64,000 bases of DNA from Methanosarcina barkeri MS (GTDB lineage: Archaea; Halobacteriota; Methanosarcinia; Methanosarcinales; Methanosarcinaceae). Under the pieces are notes generated by a model. That model was given only the letters and a program-made list of their open reading frames with translations. It was not told where the DNA came from and made no database searches. The position numbers were made by a program, and so were the translations under genes. Of the stretch, positions 42,420 through 53,200 are shown piece by piece. Numbering within the stretch: position 1 is the first letter of the stretch; the number at the start of each line of letters is the position of its first letter. The stretch lies in contig NZ_CP009528.1 of assembly GCF_000970025.1 (NCBI RefSeq), positions 1,661,168 to 1,725,167 of the forward strand. The letters run 5' to 3'.

Positions 42420-42571
42420 ACCCACTTTCCGCAGTAAAATCTCAGATTTTATAATTTTTCCTGCTATCGATTTTCAATCTAGCACGGATCTACTGAACTT
42501 TTATGCAGAAGGTAAAAGCAACTATATGGTGTATTCAGAGACCAAAATTTTCAAAAAATACTGCGGAACGT
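42420..42571. mobile_element. Possible second MITE type, CTTTCCGCAGTA ends
   Basis: CTTTCCGCAGTA near 42424 and TACTGCGGAACG near 42560 form 12-bp inverted ends with one or two mismatches around about 150 bp without coding capacity. A diverged relative starts at about 22034 and a shorter one at about 56515. Just upstream, GAGCTTATCCCAAAATCC (42359) looks like one end of the other MITE family. Confidence 0.5.
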
Positions 42572-42789
42572 AGGTAATATCTTCGAAAAGCTGGATATGA
42601 TACGGAAAAAGTACTATTCTGAAAATAATACTCGGGAAATAGTACTCCGAAAAATAAAACTCAGGAAATATGAGAATCTAAAAATAGTAATCAGGAGGGT
42701 AATTTATTCCAATCTGACCCTAAAAGACAGATATACTTGTTTGTCAGATTAGATTAATAACCCTCACTATGCTACCAATTTACTTTGTT

Positions 42790-45231
42790 TTATCTATTCT
42801 TACTTCTATACAGGAAAATACAGAATAAACATACAATGCCACTGACTATACTAAATCCCGGAGACTTTGTACTTTCTTCAGCTACCTTATTTTCAATAGT
42901 ATTTGCATTACTGCTTGCGTTACTGCCTTCATTAATGCCTGTACTACTGCCTGCGTTACTGCCCGTAGTATTATTTGTGGCTACTTGAGCAGGTTCTGCA
43001 GCTATTGTGTTGCCTTCGTCTTTTGTACCTGTTATTGCGAAGGAAGAGTAGCCAGGTACGTTTGCTGTGAAATGCAAGAACTGATCATCTTCACCTGTTA
43101 GACTTACTGGCAGTTCCATCCACTCTTTTTTCTCGTCATCGTACCAATCAAGTATAATCGAGGACTTGTTTATGTTGTTCTCGTCTACCCATGAGGTATT
43201 AACTTTAAAATTGACAGTTGGACTCTCAACATTCTTTGAGGTGCCATAACCACCGTTTCCAACCCATATATTGAATGATTTGTAGACGATACCTTCAGGA
43301 AGCTCGGAAACCAGACTTGACTTATTTTTCAGTTCCTCTACTATTGTAGTGGTCTTTCCTACGGTTTTTGTTGATCTGAATGTTATCGATTCAACACAGG
43401 TTGCATTATTTGTAAAATTAAAATTCACATCATTTCCACTGGAAATAAAGTTCTGTAAAGTCTCTTTTACCTGGACGTTATTCGCGGGTTCAGGGGACCC
43501 ACCAATGCCACCACTGCTACCTCCGCTCTTGTGGCTGTGTCCTCCACTACTGCTACCACTGTTACTGTCGCTTTCGCTATTACTGTCGCTTTCGCTATTA
43601 CTATTGCTTTCGCTGTTGCTATCACTTTCGCTAATAGTGTCACTGTTACTATCGCTGGAACTGCTTTCTTCCAGTACGTTTATTGTACTGATTGTTGAGG
43701 CTGTTTTGTTTTCATTAACTACTGTCAGGTTGACTTCATAGTTTCCGGGAGAGGAATAAGTGTGCATTGGATTTTGTTCGGTTGAGGTTTCTCCGTCTCC
43801 AAAGTTCCAGTACCATTCATTTGCATTTTGCGACAGATCTGTGAATTGCACAGAGAGAGGTGCATAGCCGCTCGTAATATCTGCATCAAAGTCCGCTACA
43901 GGAAGGATTTCTTCTTGACCCGGTTCTTCCTCTACAGTTATACTTAGAGATTTTGAGCTCGAACCATTTTCATTATTTACGGTCAAGACAGCAGTATAGC
44001 TTCCGGCTGAACCATAGGTATAAGCTGGGTTCTGCTCTGTTGAGGTAGCTCCATCTCCAAAATTCCAGTTCCATTCATTTGCATTTTGTGACAGATCTGT
44101 AAATTGAACGTAAAGAGGAGCAGAGCCACTCGTAGTATCTGCATCAAAGTTAGCTACAGGAATGATTTTTTCTTGTTCCGGTTCTTTCTCTACATTTATA
44201 CTTAGAGACTTAGAACTCGATCCATTTTCATTATTTGCTGTCAGGACAACTTTATAAGTTCCAGCTGAAACATAGGTATGCGCTGGATTCTGCTCTGTTG
44301 AGGTTTCTCCGTCTCCAAAGTTCCAATTCCATTCGTTTGCATTCTGCGATCGATCTGTAAATTGCACAGAAAGTGGAGCAGAGCCACTGATAGTGTCTGC
44401 ATTAAAGTTTGCTACAGGAATGATTTTTTCTGCAGCTGGTTCGCTCTGAACAATTACTTTTTGAGTCTTTGAGCTTGAGCTCTTTTCATTTTTTACAGTC
44501 AGGACAACGTTATAGTTTCCAGCTTCAGAGTATGTATGCTTTGGGTTTTTCTCTGCTGAAGTACTCCCGTCTCCGAAACTCCAGGACCAGGAAGTTGCAT
44601 CTGTACTTTTGTCAGTAAATACTACGTTCAATGGAGCTTTTCCGGAGGTAGGGGACATAGAGAATGCAGCAACCGGCGGGTTTACATCGTTATTCTCGGG
44701 AGTTTCATCATTATCTGTGTCATCGGTCCCTGTATCATCGCTTCCACCAGGGTTCCATTTTGCATAATACGGCAATCCTTCTTTATACACACCACTAACA
44801 CTTTCTGTCGTAACCGTTTTTGTATCAAAAGATGTGTCTATAAATTGCCCGCCTCCTATGTATATTCCAACATGACTGGTAAGCCAGTAATTTCTGTTAT
44901 TTTTAGTAATGTCTTTTTTCCAAAAAATTACATCACCAGGCGTCGGAGAAGCTGTAGTAACATAATATGCATTTTTTTTCATGTTAGGTACAGTTTGGAA
45001 CACTATATCTTTGGCTCCAGCTTGCTTGTATACTTGATACACTAAGTGAGAACAATCAATTCCCGATCGGCTATTGCCGCCATGTACTGATTTAACTCCA
45101 ATCCAGCTTTTTGCGGCTGCTACTACTGTAGATTCAGACGTTCCTGCAGGAGCTGCTGATGCAAGGGGTATGAATGCTATTAAGATAGCTACAAGGAGTA
45201 TGGCCATTAATTGATGTTTATTTATCTTCAT
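42790..45231 (-). CDS. Surface NlpC/P60-PKD protein with PGF-CTERM anchor
   Basis: Order in 813 residues: signal peptide (1-26); NlpC/P60 domain with catalytic Cys in GIDCSHLVYQVY and His in TSHVGIYIGGG (about 30-165); acidic linker; four PKD domains (about 185-515, each with WNFGDG or WSFGDG); Ser/Asn/Asp-rich stalk; a PGF-pre-PGF domain (about 590-740); and a C-terminal PGF-CTERM signal (SPGFSIVSGIVCLFCIF plus basic end). The last is removed by archaeosortase ArtA. An NlpC/P60 hydrolase in an archaeon without murein suggests cleavage of pseudomurein, bacterial peptidoglycan or protein crosslinks (inference). 45232-45890 upstream shows no gene. Confidence 0.92.
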   Translation of the reverse strand: MKINKHQLMAILLVAILIAFIPLASAAPAGTSESTVVAAAKSWIGVKSVHGGNSRSGIDCSHLVYQVYKQAGAKDIVFQTVPNMKKNAYYVTTASPTPGDVIFWKKDITKNNRNYWLTSHVGIYIGGGQFIDTSFDTKTVTTESVSGVYKEGLPYYAKWNPGGSDDTGTDDTDNDETPENNDVNPPVAAFSMSPTSGKAPLNVVFTDKSTDATSWSWSFGDGSTSAEKNPKHTYSEAGNYNVVLTVKNEKSSSSKTQKVIVQSEPAAEKIIPVANFNADTISGSAPLSVQFTDRSQNANEWNWNFGDGETSTEQNPAHTYVSAGTYKVVLTANNENGSSSKSLSINVEKEPEQEKIIPVANFDADTTSGSAPLYVQFTDLSQNANEWNWNFGDGATSTEQNPAYTYGSAGSYTAVLTVNNENGSSSKSLSITVEEEPGQEEILPVADFDADITSGYAPLSVQFTDLSQNANEWYWNFGDGETSTEQNPMHTYSSPGNYEVNLTVVNENKTASTISTINVLEESSSSDSNSDTISESDSNSESNSNSESDSNSESDSNSGSSSGGHSHKSGGSSGGIGGSPEPANNVQVKETLQNFISSGNDVNFNFTNNATCVESITFRSTKTVGKTTTIVEELKNKSSLVSELPEGIVYKSFNIWVGNGGYGTSKNVESPTVNFKVNTSWVDENNINKSSIILDWYDDEKKEWMELPVSLTGEDDQFLHFTANVPGYSSFAITGTKDEGNTIAAEPAQVATNNTTGSNAGSSTGINEGSNASSNANTIENKVAEESTKSPGFSIVSGIVCLFCIFLYRSKNR

Positions 45232-45893
45232 TTTTGCTCAGTGCCCGTACTTTACTAACTTAGTTGTACTATCTGCATTTTATTATTATTAGAGTAACAC
45301 AACGACTCAACTGAATTTTTAAAAACATAACTCAATTTGAATGTAAACCTGGTACCAGTACTCATTTATGTACGTGAAATTGGATACATTGACTTTGCAT
45401 TTATAATTATTTAGTAGGATTTATCCAGTATCCTCTTCCCCAGATATCTAGCTTTTCCTTTATGGAACTGGCTTTTTTAAAAAACGTGTCAGCAACTTTT
45501 GCCTTAAAATGTAGTACAAATGTAGTTACTCTGGCTTTTACTGTATATCCAGCAGTTTAAATTTAGAGTTCTGAGACAATGAAAAGAGATAATAAAAAGA
45601 AAGCGTTTAAAGTCTTTAATTAAAAAAAGAATTCGTTTATTACTGAAGATTATTATAGTATATCCTTTCTAAATAGGGCGGCTACTAATAATTGATTTTA
45701 TAACAACGTAAAATAAGAATGTAAATCAGAATAAGAGTAACTGCACAAAAACCTGAACTGCAATTGAGATTTAGAATTTATCTTATCTGGCTCTTTGACA
45801 TTCCGATTTTCTTACCTTTTCAGCATTATTTTCATTTTTAGTATTTTTATTGTATTTTCGACTCAGTTCCAAAATCTAGTGATAAAAGTAAGT

Positions 45894-45943
45894 GTAACAT
45901 CACTACACAAAATTATAATTCTATAATTATGTAATGATGTTAC
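45894..45943. repeat. 50-bp palindrome, one of two inverted copies
   Basis: GTAACATCACTACA.. and ..TGTAATGATGTTAC form a long near-perfect inverted repeat. The flank CTCAGTTCCAAAATCTAGTGAT (45862 on) continues the match. The reverse complement of the whole (45862-45943) recurs at 53201-53287. It lies next to a transposase start (45954), so it may be the end of that element. Confidence 0.75.
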
Positions 45944-45953
45944 GGCAAAAACA

Positions 45954-46169
45954 ATGGTAACTATAAACCTTACTCTTAATAACTTTTCGGAGCTCCCTTC
46001 TCTCTTAGACGTTTTTGGTTGTTTTGGAAACGATTATGAATATACTACACGAGGACTTCTTCGTAGAAAAATTCCTCCAGTCTGTTTCATTTGTAGTACT
46101 CTAATGGTTCATAATGGCTATAATCCCCATACTAAAGAAGGTCCTGGAGAAATCAACATTGGTCGATAG
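45954..46169 (+). pseudogene. Transposase N-terminal relic
   Basis: The 71-residue frame ends with CFICSTLMVHNGYNPHTKEG and GEINIGR and a stop. The pattern CP.C...MVHNGYNPYTK.G.G...IGRY is one I know from Methanosarcina transposases. The rest of the transposase is missing. It is preceded by a long palindrome that may be the element's end. Confidence 0.65.
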
Positions 46170-46224
46170 TTTTTGTTCTGAAATATCCTATCCAAATAAT
46201 TAATTTGGTAGAGAATTAGTTATA

Positions 46225-46354
46225 GAGCCTATCCCAAAAGTCATTTCGTTCTTAATCATCAAGAATTTTCAGGATTGTTTTCATGATCAGAAACTTGATT
46301 GATTGTTCGGAATACAGGATTCAGAGAAGCAATTTTGAGTTTTGGGATCAGCTC
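46225..46354. mobile_element. 130-bp MITE, copy 2
   Basis: Ends are GAGCCTATCCCAAAAG and TTTTGGGATCAGCTC (reverse complement GAGCTGATCCCAAAA). It is nearly the exact reverse complement of copy 3 (57384-57513). Flanks carry ATA on both sides, a probable 3-bp target duplication. The termini match the dead IS5-like element at 39095-39792, so it was presumably mobilised by that transposase. Confidence 0.9.
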
Positions 46355-47577
46355 ATAAAAAAAGAATTAGATCTACTGAATCTACATGATTTTTTGAGCA
46401 AATATTCTGAGGGAGCCACTTATCATATTGTTTTTAGTAATCCAGATATTAATAAAGAGACTGAAGTATTCCTGCCTTTGATTAATTAATAAAGAGACTG
46501 AAGTATTCCTGCCTTTGATTAAAAACTCTCATGGTGAAATTGTTTCTTTTCTTAGATTTTTTGACAATTGCAGGCTTTTTGTATTCCCCCAAATTATGGA
46601 TAAAAGTGTATTCTTAGAAGAGTTACTAACAAATCAATTACCCACTTTATGGCCAGATCTATTTTCATTTAATTCAAAGTTTAAATGGCTTGAACAAGAA
46701 GCGTATATGTTACCGAATGTCAGAACATTTGCTTGAAGAAAAAGAATCTCTAATTAAAAGATTCGATACAGAAATTGAACGAAAAGAAAAAGAAATTGAA
46801 TCTAACTACAAAAAGTATGAATGCCTACATCGTTTATTAACAGAAAGTGGGGATGAACTTGTAAAATCCGTAAAGTCTTTTCTTGAATGGTTAGGCTTTG
46901 AGAAAATAAGAATCATGGATGAAGCAAGTGAAGGATTATTGGAAGAAGATTTACAAGTGGAGACTGAAGATGGATTGCTATTTATAGAAATCAAAGGTAT
47001 TGGGGGCACATCAACAGACGAACAGTGTAGCCAAATTGAAAAAATAAAAAACAGAAGAAGAAAGGAGAGAAGAAATTTCGACGTTTTTGGCTTATACATT
47101 GTCAATCATCAGAGATATCAGCCTCCATTATTATGGAAAAATCCTCCATTTAAAATAGAACAGATACAAGATGCTGAAAATGATGAAAGAGGTTTATTGA
47201 CAACATGGCAATTATTTAATTTATACTATTCCATAAAAGATGGCTGCATATCAAAAGAAGAAGCGCGAAAAGCTTTATTAAAATATGGATTGATTGAATT
47301 TTCACCTCAAACCTGTGTTTCATTAGGCGAACCAGTGAAGATATTGCATAATGGAAAAATTATTCTTTTAGATCTGTCTCCTAAGATGAAAACTAATGAC
47401 GAGTTAATAATAAAAAGAGCAGATCGATATATAAAAACTCAAATTTTGGAAATCCAAGTTAATGATAAGAACGTTGAGTTTGTAGATTCTGGCCCAGTTG
47501 GAATCAAAATTAAAATTCACGTAAAAAAATCAGATGAGTTACTCCTAAAAAGCAACGACTCTTTGGATATATCTTAA
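46355..47577 (+). pseudogene. Broken PD-(D/E)XK-like protein gene
   Basis: The C-terminal frame (46690-47577, 295 residues) is intact: a coiled coil (LLEEKESLIKRFDTEIERKE), then a restriction-endonuclease-like core with LGFEKI, LQVETEDGLLFIEIKG (E..x..EIK). The N-terminal part is present in other frames: ATYHIVFSNPDINKETEVFL, then NSHGEIVSFLRFFDNCRLFV and WPDLFSFNSKFKWLEQEAY. A 37-bp tandem duplication (46451-46487/46488-46524) and a second frameshift near 46720 separate the pieces, and a MITE abuts the 5' side. The function could be nucleic-acid defence (inference). Confidence 0.7.
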
Positions 47578-47720
47578 TTTACTTCTGTTAACCATACATA
47601 TACTAAAGTTAAATTTTCAATTTTCAATTTTAATTTCTTTCTATCCCATACCTTTTAATATTCCAAATACCGTAACTATGAAAACTTACGCATGCTAATC
47701 ATCTTCAGGTGACGTTATCA

Positions 47721-48878
47721 ATGTACTCTGATCGAATCAATGCACTACCCCCATATCTTTTTGCTACTATAGACGAAGCGAGGGACGAACTGATTGCCAG
47801 GGGAGTCGATGTTATCGACCTTGGCGTAGGGGACCCTGACCTGCCGACGCACCCGCACATTGTAGAGGCTATGCGAGAAGCTGTCTGCGACCCAAAAACG
47901 CATGATTATCCATCTTATGCCGGAATGCCGGAATTCAGGAAAGCGGCGGCGGACTGGTGTAAGAAATACAAGGGGATTGAGCTTGACCCTGCAACTGAAG
48001 TCCTTGCCCTGCTAGGGTCAAAGGAAGCGGTTGCACACATTCCGCTTGCTTTTGTCAATCCTGGAGATGTCGTGCTCTATACTGATCCCGGGTATCCGGT
48101 TTACAAAATAGGAACAATGTTTGCGGGTGGAGAACCGTATCCTCTGCCGCTGACTGCCGAAAATAATTTTCTGCCTGACCTGGACTCAATTCCTGAGGAT
48201 ATCCTGAAAAAGGCAAAGTTATTCTTCTTCAATTACCCGAACAACCCCACCGCTGCAACTGCGGACATGCAGTTTTTTGAAAAGGTCGTTGAGTTCTGCA
48301 AACAGAATGACATCATTGCAGTGCATGACAATGCCTATTGCCAGATGACATACGATGGGTATGAGTCTCCTTCTTTCCTTGCTGCCGACGGGGCAATGGA
48401 TATTGGCATGGAACTCTATTCTCATTCCAAGACCTACAACATGACAGGCTGGAGGCTTGGGTTTGCGGTCGGAAATAAAGACCTTATAAAGGGGCTCGGC
48501 AAGGTCAAATCCAATGTGGATTCAGGCGTCTTTGATGCTATCCAGATCGCGGGCATTGCAGCCCTCTGTTCATCCCAGGCCTGTGTCGAAGAAACAAATA
48601 AAATATATCAGGAGAGACGGGATGCTCTGACAGAAGGGCTCAAAGCCATAGGCCTTAAAGTAAAGCCGCCAAAAGCTACTTTTTATATCTGGGCTCCGGT
48701 ACCTGAAGGTTTTACCTCAATGAGTTTTGCAAAACTCCTGCTTGAAGAAGCCGGAATCATTGCAACCCCTGGTGTCGGGTTTGGAGAAGCCGGTGAAGGT
48801 TATGTCAGGTTTGCCCTCACAAAGCCCGTTGAGAGGATTATAGAAGCTGTCGAGAGAATGAAGAAACTGAAATTCTAA
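47721..48878 (+). CDS. dapL: LL-diaminopimelate aminotransferase
   Basis: DapL converts tetrahydrodipicolinate directly to LL-diaminopimelate for lysine synthesis. It is a class I/II PLP aminotransferase with [24 protein letters not shown], and PLP lysine in [16 protein letters not shown]; the variant with 385 residues is the methanogen type (DapL2). AGGTGA precedes the ATG at 47721; a GTG at 47709 is in frame but overlaps that ribosome site. Confidence 0.94.
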   Translation: MYSDRINALPPYLFATIDEARDELIARGVDVIDLGVGDPDLPTHPHIVEAMREAVCDPKTHDYPSYAGMPEFRKAAADWCKKYKGIELDPATEVLALLGSKEAVAHIPLAFVNPGDVVLYTDPGYPVYKIGTMFAGGEPYPLPLTAENNFLPDLDSIPEDILKKAKLFFFNYPNNPTAATADMQFFEKVVEFCKQNDIIAVHDNAYCQMTYDGYESPSFLAADGAMDIGMELYSHSKTYNMTGWRLGFAVGNKDLIKGLGKVKSNVDSGVFDAIQIAGIAALCSSQACVEETNKIYQERRDALTEGLKAIGLKVKPPKATFYIWAPVPEGFTSMSFAKLLLEEAGIIATPGVGFGEAGEGYVRFALTKPVERIIEAVERMKKLKF

Positions 48879-48949
48879 CTGACTGGATTTAGAAAAGTTC
48901 TGAGCTTTAGAGAAACTATAAGTTTTGGAAAAGCTTTGAACGTCTCAAA

Positions 48950-49085
48950 ACATTCGATATAATATTTGGATTTTAAATATTCGAAGAAAATATTCGGATT
49001 TAAAATATTCAAAGAAAATATTCGGATTTAAAATATTCAAAGAAAATATTCGGATTTAAAATATTCAAAGAAAATATTCGGATGT
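48950..49085. repeat. 28-bp tandem repeat after dapL
   Basis: AAATATTCAAAGAAAATATT plus CGGATTTA recurs about four and a half times, nearly perfect. The remainder of 48879-49528 contains no gene that I can support. Confidence 0.9.
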
Positions 49086-49528
49086 GTAAAAATAATCTGG
49101 TCAGGCGCCTTGGATCCCAGGCCAGAAAAATTTTCCGTTTTTATCTAGGTGTATCCTTTTTTGAAAGTCCTGATAGGAGCTTTATTCTTACAGGTCTTAT
49201 TTTCTGATGTTCCATCTTTATTCGATTGATGTTTTAAAACACCTGAGAACTTTATTGAAACAATGCTGTACTTTATTTTCTTTTACTAAGTTGGGAGCAG
49301 CGGATGAATATATATCATTATTTGTCATGTATACCTTTTTACGTATGGAACCCTAGCTCAGTAAAGGTTAACTCCCACATTTATCGTAACCATAACAGTA
49401 CTTGGGACTGTATATTATTTACAGATAAATAAGTTAACTACCGCGTCAAAAAATAGATCTCAACATAATACAGCGAGTAGTGAGTAAAAAATAAGGGTTG
49501 CATGACTTACTCTTTGCCAGGAAATGCC

Positions 49529-50485
49529 TTACCGTAAAAAGTACACCATAATGAAAGGTATAAAGTACTGAATGATATATCCCGCTGCGGCACTTATACC
49601 AAACAGTAGAAGCAATACAACAAACATATTTTTTTTGTCTTTTTCCTCTTTAAGCAGGACTAATAATCCTACACCGCCGCTGGCGCAGAGCCCGGCAATC
49701 ACTGAGCCATAAGCGATAACACCTTTGAGATACAACATCGTTATTGCGACAGAAGCAGCACAATTTGGAATGAGTCCAAATAACGCTACTAAAAACGGTT
49801 GGAAAACACTATGCATTAAAAACATTTTTTCAAAAGTTTCTTCACCCATTTGAGCAATAGCAAAACTTATTGCAAACGAAACACCAAAAATAAATATAAA
49901 AATCTTGACGGTATGGATTACAGGATGAAAGATAATCTCTTTTGGATTAAATTCTGTTGATGAAGGACTTGTGCTGTGATCGCAACAAGCTTTTTCGTTC
50001 ATGATTGTTTCATGGTTATGATATTCGTTATTGTGACCTTCTGCATATGCCTTAATGTGGGCTAAGGTCTTTTTGTTTGATTCCTTAAAAGCGAAATCAA
50101 CAGCATATCCACCGATTAGAGCGATAATAATTTTTGTTATCATCAAAGGCACAACAATTTTAGCATTTCCCGGTTGAGATAGAATTACCGGAATTGCCTC
50201 GTCTGAAGTGGACAAATAAACAGCAAGTAAAGTACCAATAGTGATTAACCTTTGCGTGTATAGAGCCGAAGCGACAACGGATATGCCGCACTGAGGAAAA
50301 CTACCTGTCACTGCTCCTATAGCAGGACCAAGTACTCCAGCTTTTTGTACCGTTTCTCTGATATTGTTTGAATATTTATATTCAACTAATTCAATTCCAA
50401 CAAAAATAACAAAAAGTAATGGAATCATTTTTGCGCTATCTGTTAAAGCGTCTAAGAAAATATCGAACAAATAAGCTACTTCCAT
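49529..50485 (-). CDS. ArsP_2-type putative metal (manganese) exporter
   Basis: The 318-residue polytopic membrane protein has about eight to ten helices in two halves, each with a signature: GAVTGSFPQCGISVVAS and LIPNCAASVAITMLYLKG. A cytoplasmic or periplasmic His/Cys loop (HNNEYHNHETIMNEKACCDH) lies between. This layout fits the ArsP_2/DUF2899 family, annotated as 10-TM heavy-metal or manganese exporters. The metal is not determined. It stands alone on the minus strand. Confidence 0.8.
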   Translation of the reverse strand: MEVAYLFDIFLDALTDSAKMIPLLFVIFVGIELVEYKYSNNIRETVQKAGVLGPAIGAVTGSFPQCGISVVASALYTQRLITIGTLLAVYLSTSDEAIPVILSQPGNAKIVVPLMITKIIIALIGGYAVDFAFKESNKKTLAHIKAYAEGHNNEYHNHETIMNEKACCDHSTSPSSTEFNPKEIIFHPVIHTVKIFIFIFGVSFAISFAIAQMGEETFEKMFLMHSVFQPFLVALFGLIPNCAASVAITMLYLKGVIAYGSVIAGLCASGGVGLLVLLKEEKDKKNMFVVLLLLFGISAAAGYIIQYFIPFIMVYFLR

Positions 50486-50656
50486 CTAATGGCCTCTACT
50501 TCGATTTAGTTTACCATTTTTTGGGCTTCCTGGGTCTTCACTCCACCAAATTTGGGAAGTAAACCTCAGTAACCTTTCACACGTCATCGATTTTGCCAAT
50601 AACTTATTCTCTTAGTGACTCCTGGTCTGGAAGTTGCTTCATCGATTCCTCAATAC

Positions 50657-50765
50657 AATATCCAGTATCTAAACCCCATATCTAAATCTAGTATCTAAAC
50701 CCCATATCTAAATCTAGTATCTAAACCCCATATCTAAATCTAGTATCTAAACCCAGTATCTAAAC
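50657..50765. repeat. 26-bp tandem repeat
   Basis: GTATCTAAACCCCATATC plus TAAATCTA is repeated about three and a half times between the exporter and the nitroreductase. No gene lies in 50486-50982. Confidence 0.9.
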
Positions 50766-50982
50766 CGAATAAAGTATAATTTTTGTTGAACTTCCGTGTT
50801 TGATATTATCTTTATGCGGCAACTAAGCTGGTTAAGAGAAACTCTTTCTAATGCAATGTTCTTGAGTCACTCTTTAATATATAATTACAATTTTATAAAT
50901 GTATGCAATTTATGTGAAAATAAAGCTCTGTAACAATAAGGTTTATCCGCTATAAAAAAACATTATCGATTGGGGGAATTTT

Positions 50983-51492
50983 ATGGAAACAATGGACGCA
51001 ATTTTAACCCGAAGAAGTATCCGAAAGTATTTGCCAGACCCGGTAAAACGGGATGTGATTGAGAATGTTTTAAAAGCCGGAATGAATGCACCATCCGCAG
51101 GAGATGAACAGCCCTGGCATTTCATTGCAATTGATCAACATGACCTGCTTGAGAAAATCTCAGAGGTACATCCATATGCAAAGATGCTTAAGGGTACTCC
51201 AGCTGCAGTGCTTGTCTGCGTGGATCAGCACGCTCCAAAATTTAACGATTTCTGGATTCAAGACTGTTCGGCTGCAAGTCAAAATATGCTGCTTGCCGCC
51301 CACGATTTAGGGCTTGGTGCTGTCTGGATTGGGGTTTATCCTGTTGAAACGATGATTCAGGAACTAAGGAATTTGTTAAATATTCCGGCGCATGTAGCTC
51401 CGTTTTCGATTATTGCTATGGGTTATCCGGCAGAGGAAAAATCAGGCAGGATGAGGTATGATACTTCCAGAATCCATAGTAATTCCTGGTAA
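50983..51492 (+). CDS. Nitroreductase family protein
   Basis: The 169-residue FMN enzyme has RRSIRKYLPDPV at the start, NAPSAGDEQPWHFIAI (FMN binding), QNMLLAAHDLGLGAVWIGV and the C-terminal ..GYPAEEK.. segment. Its substrate is unknown. GGGGG precedes the ATG. A fusion relative lies at 54203. Confidence 0.93.
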   Translation: METMDAILTRRSIRKYLPDPVKRDVIENVLKAGMNAPSAGDEQPWHFIAIDQHDLLEKISEVHPYAKMLKGTPAAVLVCVDQHAPKFNDFWIQDCSAASQNMLLAAHDLGLGAVWIGVYPVETMIQELRNLLNIPAHVAPFSIIAMGYPAEEKSGRMRYDTSRIHSNSW

Positions 51493-51835
51493 AATTTCTC
51501 GAACCCGAGTCCGAGTCCAGAATAATGCCTTATTTCAATCAGGCAGCCTTCTACATAAGTTCCCGGAGGAAGGTGTGTTACTGAGAAGTATGATTTATAC
51601 TGTTATTATTTTCACTGAAGCTTTCCTTTACTTTTTATTATTTATAGTTAAACTTTTTAATATTTGTCTCAGATATTCTTTTGGAAATGTTGTCCAATTA
51701 AAGAGCAACTAAGTGTAAACTCAAGCAGTGATGTAAATTAAGTGCAAACTCAGGCAGTAATGTAAATTAAATTAAAAGTAAGCAGTAATCTAAATTAAAT
51801 GCAAAATTGAGCAATAGTGCACAGAGGGCTGGTTT
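51493..51835. repeat. Gap with degenerate GTAAATTAAGTGCAAACTC repeats
   Basis: From 51710 to 51820 the motif GCAGTAATGTAAATTAAATG recurs four times. No gene. Confidence 0.7.
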
Positions 51836-52900
51836 ATGGAAAAGAAGCTGACATTAAGTCTTATTTTACTTATAATTATTTTTGCTGCACTGCCTTACTC
51901 AGCAGGAGCTGCCAATGAAAATTTTCTTAAATATACGAGTTCAGGAAATGCTTTTGGAGCTGGTGAAGTTCTTCAGATCGACCAGGACATTCAGGGAGAC
52001 CTGGTGCTTGCTGGGTCCCAAATTGAAGTAAATGGAAACACAGGAGGTAATTTCCTGGGTGCCGGCGGGGAGATAATTGTTAATGGAAACATTTCAGGAA
52101 ACATTATCGCGGCCGGAGGCTCCATAAGGGTAAATGGAAATGTAGGTGGAGATGTGGCAGCGATAGGCGGCCAGATTGTTCTTTCTCGAGACAGCGTGGT
52201 TAAAGGTGATATTCTGCTTGGCGGAGGGGAAGTAACACTCAACGGAATAGTTGACGGAAATGGAGATATCTCGACAGGTACTCTCAAAACCGGAGATGAC
52301 TTCGAGCTTAAAGGAAACCTTGCACTCCAAGCCAATAATTATCCACCCAATCTGAACGATAAAGTTGGCGGAAACCTGAATATTACGCAGGTAAATGCAA
52401 AAGAAGAACAGCATGAAGGTGTTTTTGAAGGGTTTAGCATTTTCTTCTTCATCCTGAGACTGCTCGCGTCTCTGGCTCTGGGCCTGGTTCTGATCTATCT
52501 TTTCCCGGGGTTCGTAGGTGGGGTTGCGGAACTCGTAAAAGATTCACCTCTTAAGGCAGGATTACTGGGTTTTCTGACTCTAATTTTCCTTCCAGTGCTC
52601 TCAATAATCTTGCTTATTACTTTCTTTGGATGGAGTCTTTCGATTCTTATTATCCTGCTTCTGATACTTGCACTTCTTATCGCGACAGTGCCTGTGAAAC
52701 TGCTTGCAGGCGAGATAATCTATAATAAAATATTAAAAAAGGAAGCGGGAAAACTAATGTACTATCTTGTCGGGGCAGTCCTGTTTGCAATTGTATACGA
52801 AATTCCTTTCCTGGGAGGGCTTATACGTTTTATTGCCCTCATTATTGGGTTAGGAGCAATAGTAGTCTGGCTTGCAACTCGCGCCAGACCAACTGGTTAA
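51836..52900 (+). CDS. Bactofilin-like polymer-forming membrane protein
   Basis: Residues 1-25 form a signal peptide. Residues about 40-175 are a right-handed beta-helix of short repeats (GNTGGNFLGAGG, GNISGNIIAAGG, GNVGGDVAAIGG), as in bactofilins. The C-terminal half has four to five transmembrane helices (about 200-350). The repeat domain should face outside and could form a polymer at the cell surface. A GAGGG site precedes the ATG. Function unknown; family architecture is well known in archaea. Confidence 0.85.
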   Translation: MEKKLTLSLILLIIIFAALPYSAGAANENFLKYTSSGNAFGAGEVLQIDQDIQGDLVLAGSQIEVNGNTGGNFLGAGGEIIVNGNISGNIIAAGGSIRVNGNVGGDVAAIGGQIVLSRDSVVKGDILLGGGEVTLNGIVDGNGDISTGTLKTGDDFELKGNLALQANNYPPNLNDKVGGNLNITQVNAKEEQHEGVFEGFSIFFFILRLLASLALGLVLIYLFPGFVGGVAELVKDSPLKAGLLGFLTLIFLPVLSIILLITFFGWSLSILIILLLILALLIATVPVKLLAGEIIYNKILKKEAGKLMYYLVGAVLFAIVYEIPFLGGLIRFIALIIGLGAIVVWLATRARPTG

Positions 52901-53200
52901 GCGGGTGAATTTTCTAAGAGGGAAAATTTCAATTTTTTTCATTCAGGTAGCTTCAGACAGATTTTCAAAAAACCTGATAAAACCAGAAAATTTGGAGAAA
53001 ACAGGGAAATTTGGAGAATTCAGACAAAGACAGCGATATCCTGTTTGATTACCATATTAAATCCGTTGTTGACGGAACTTGTGAACTGGAAAGTGGGAAC
53101 GAATATCCTTAATTAACGGCCAAGAACGTCTAAAAGAGCGGAGAGCTCCAAAAAGATATTATGAGTGAAATTATGAGTGAAATTTATAGCTTCCGTTATA

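Noticed and set aside
43349-43741. 130-residue Leu/Ser-rich frame opposite the Ser/Asp-rich stalk
   Set aside because: It is the complement of the repetitive stalk region of the surface protein; composition follows from that repeat.
53044-53115. Short frame DILFDYHIKSVVDGTCELES
   Set aside because: Possibly the end of a decayed gene, but too short and without recognisable context.
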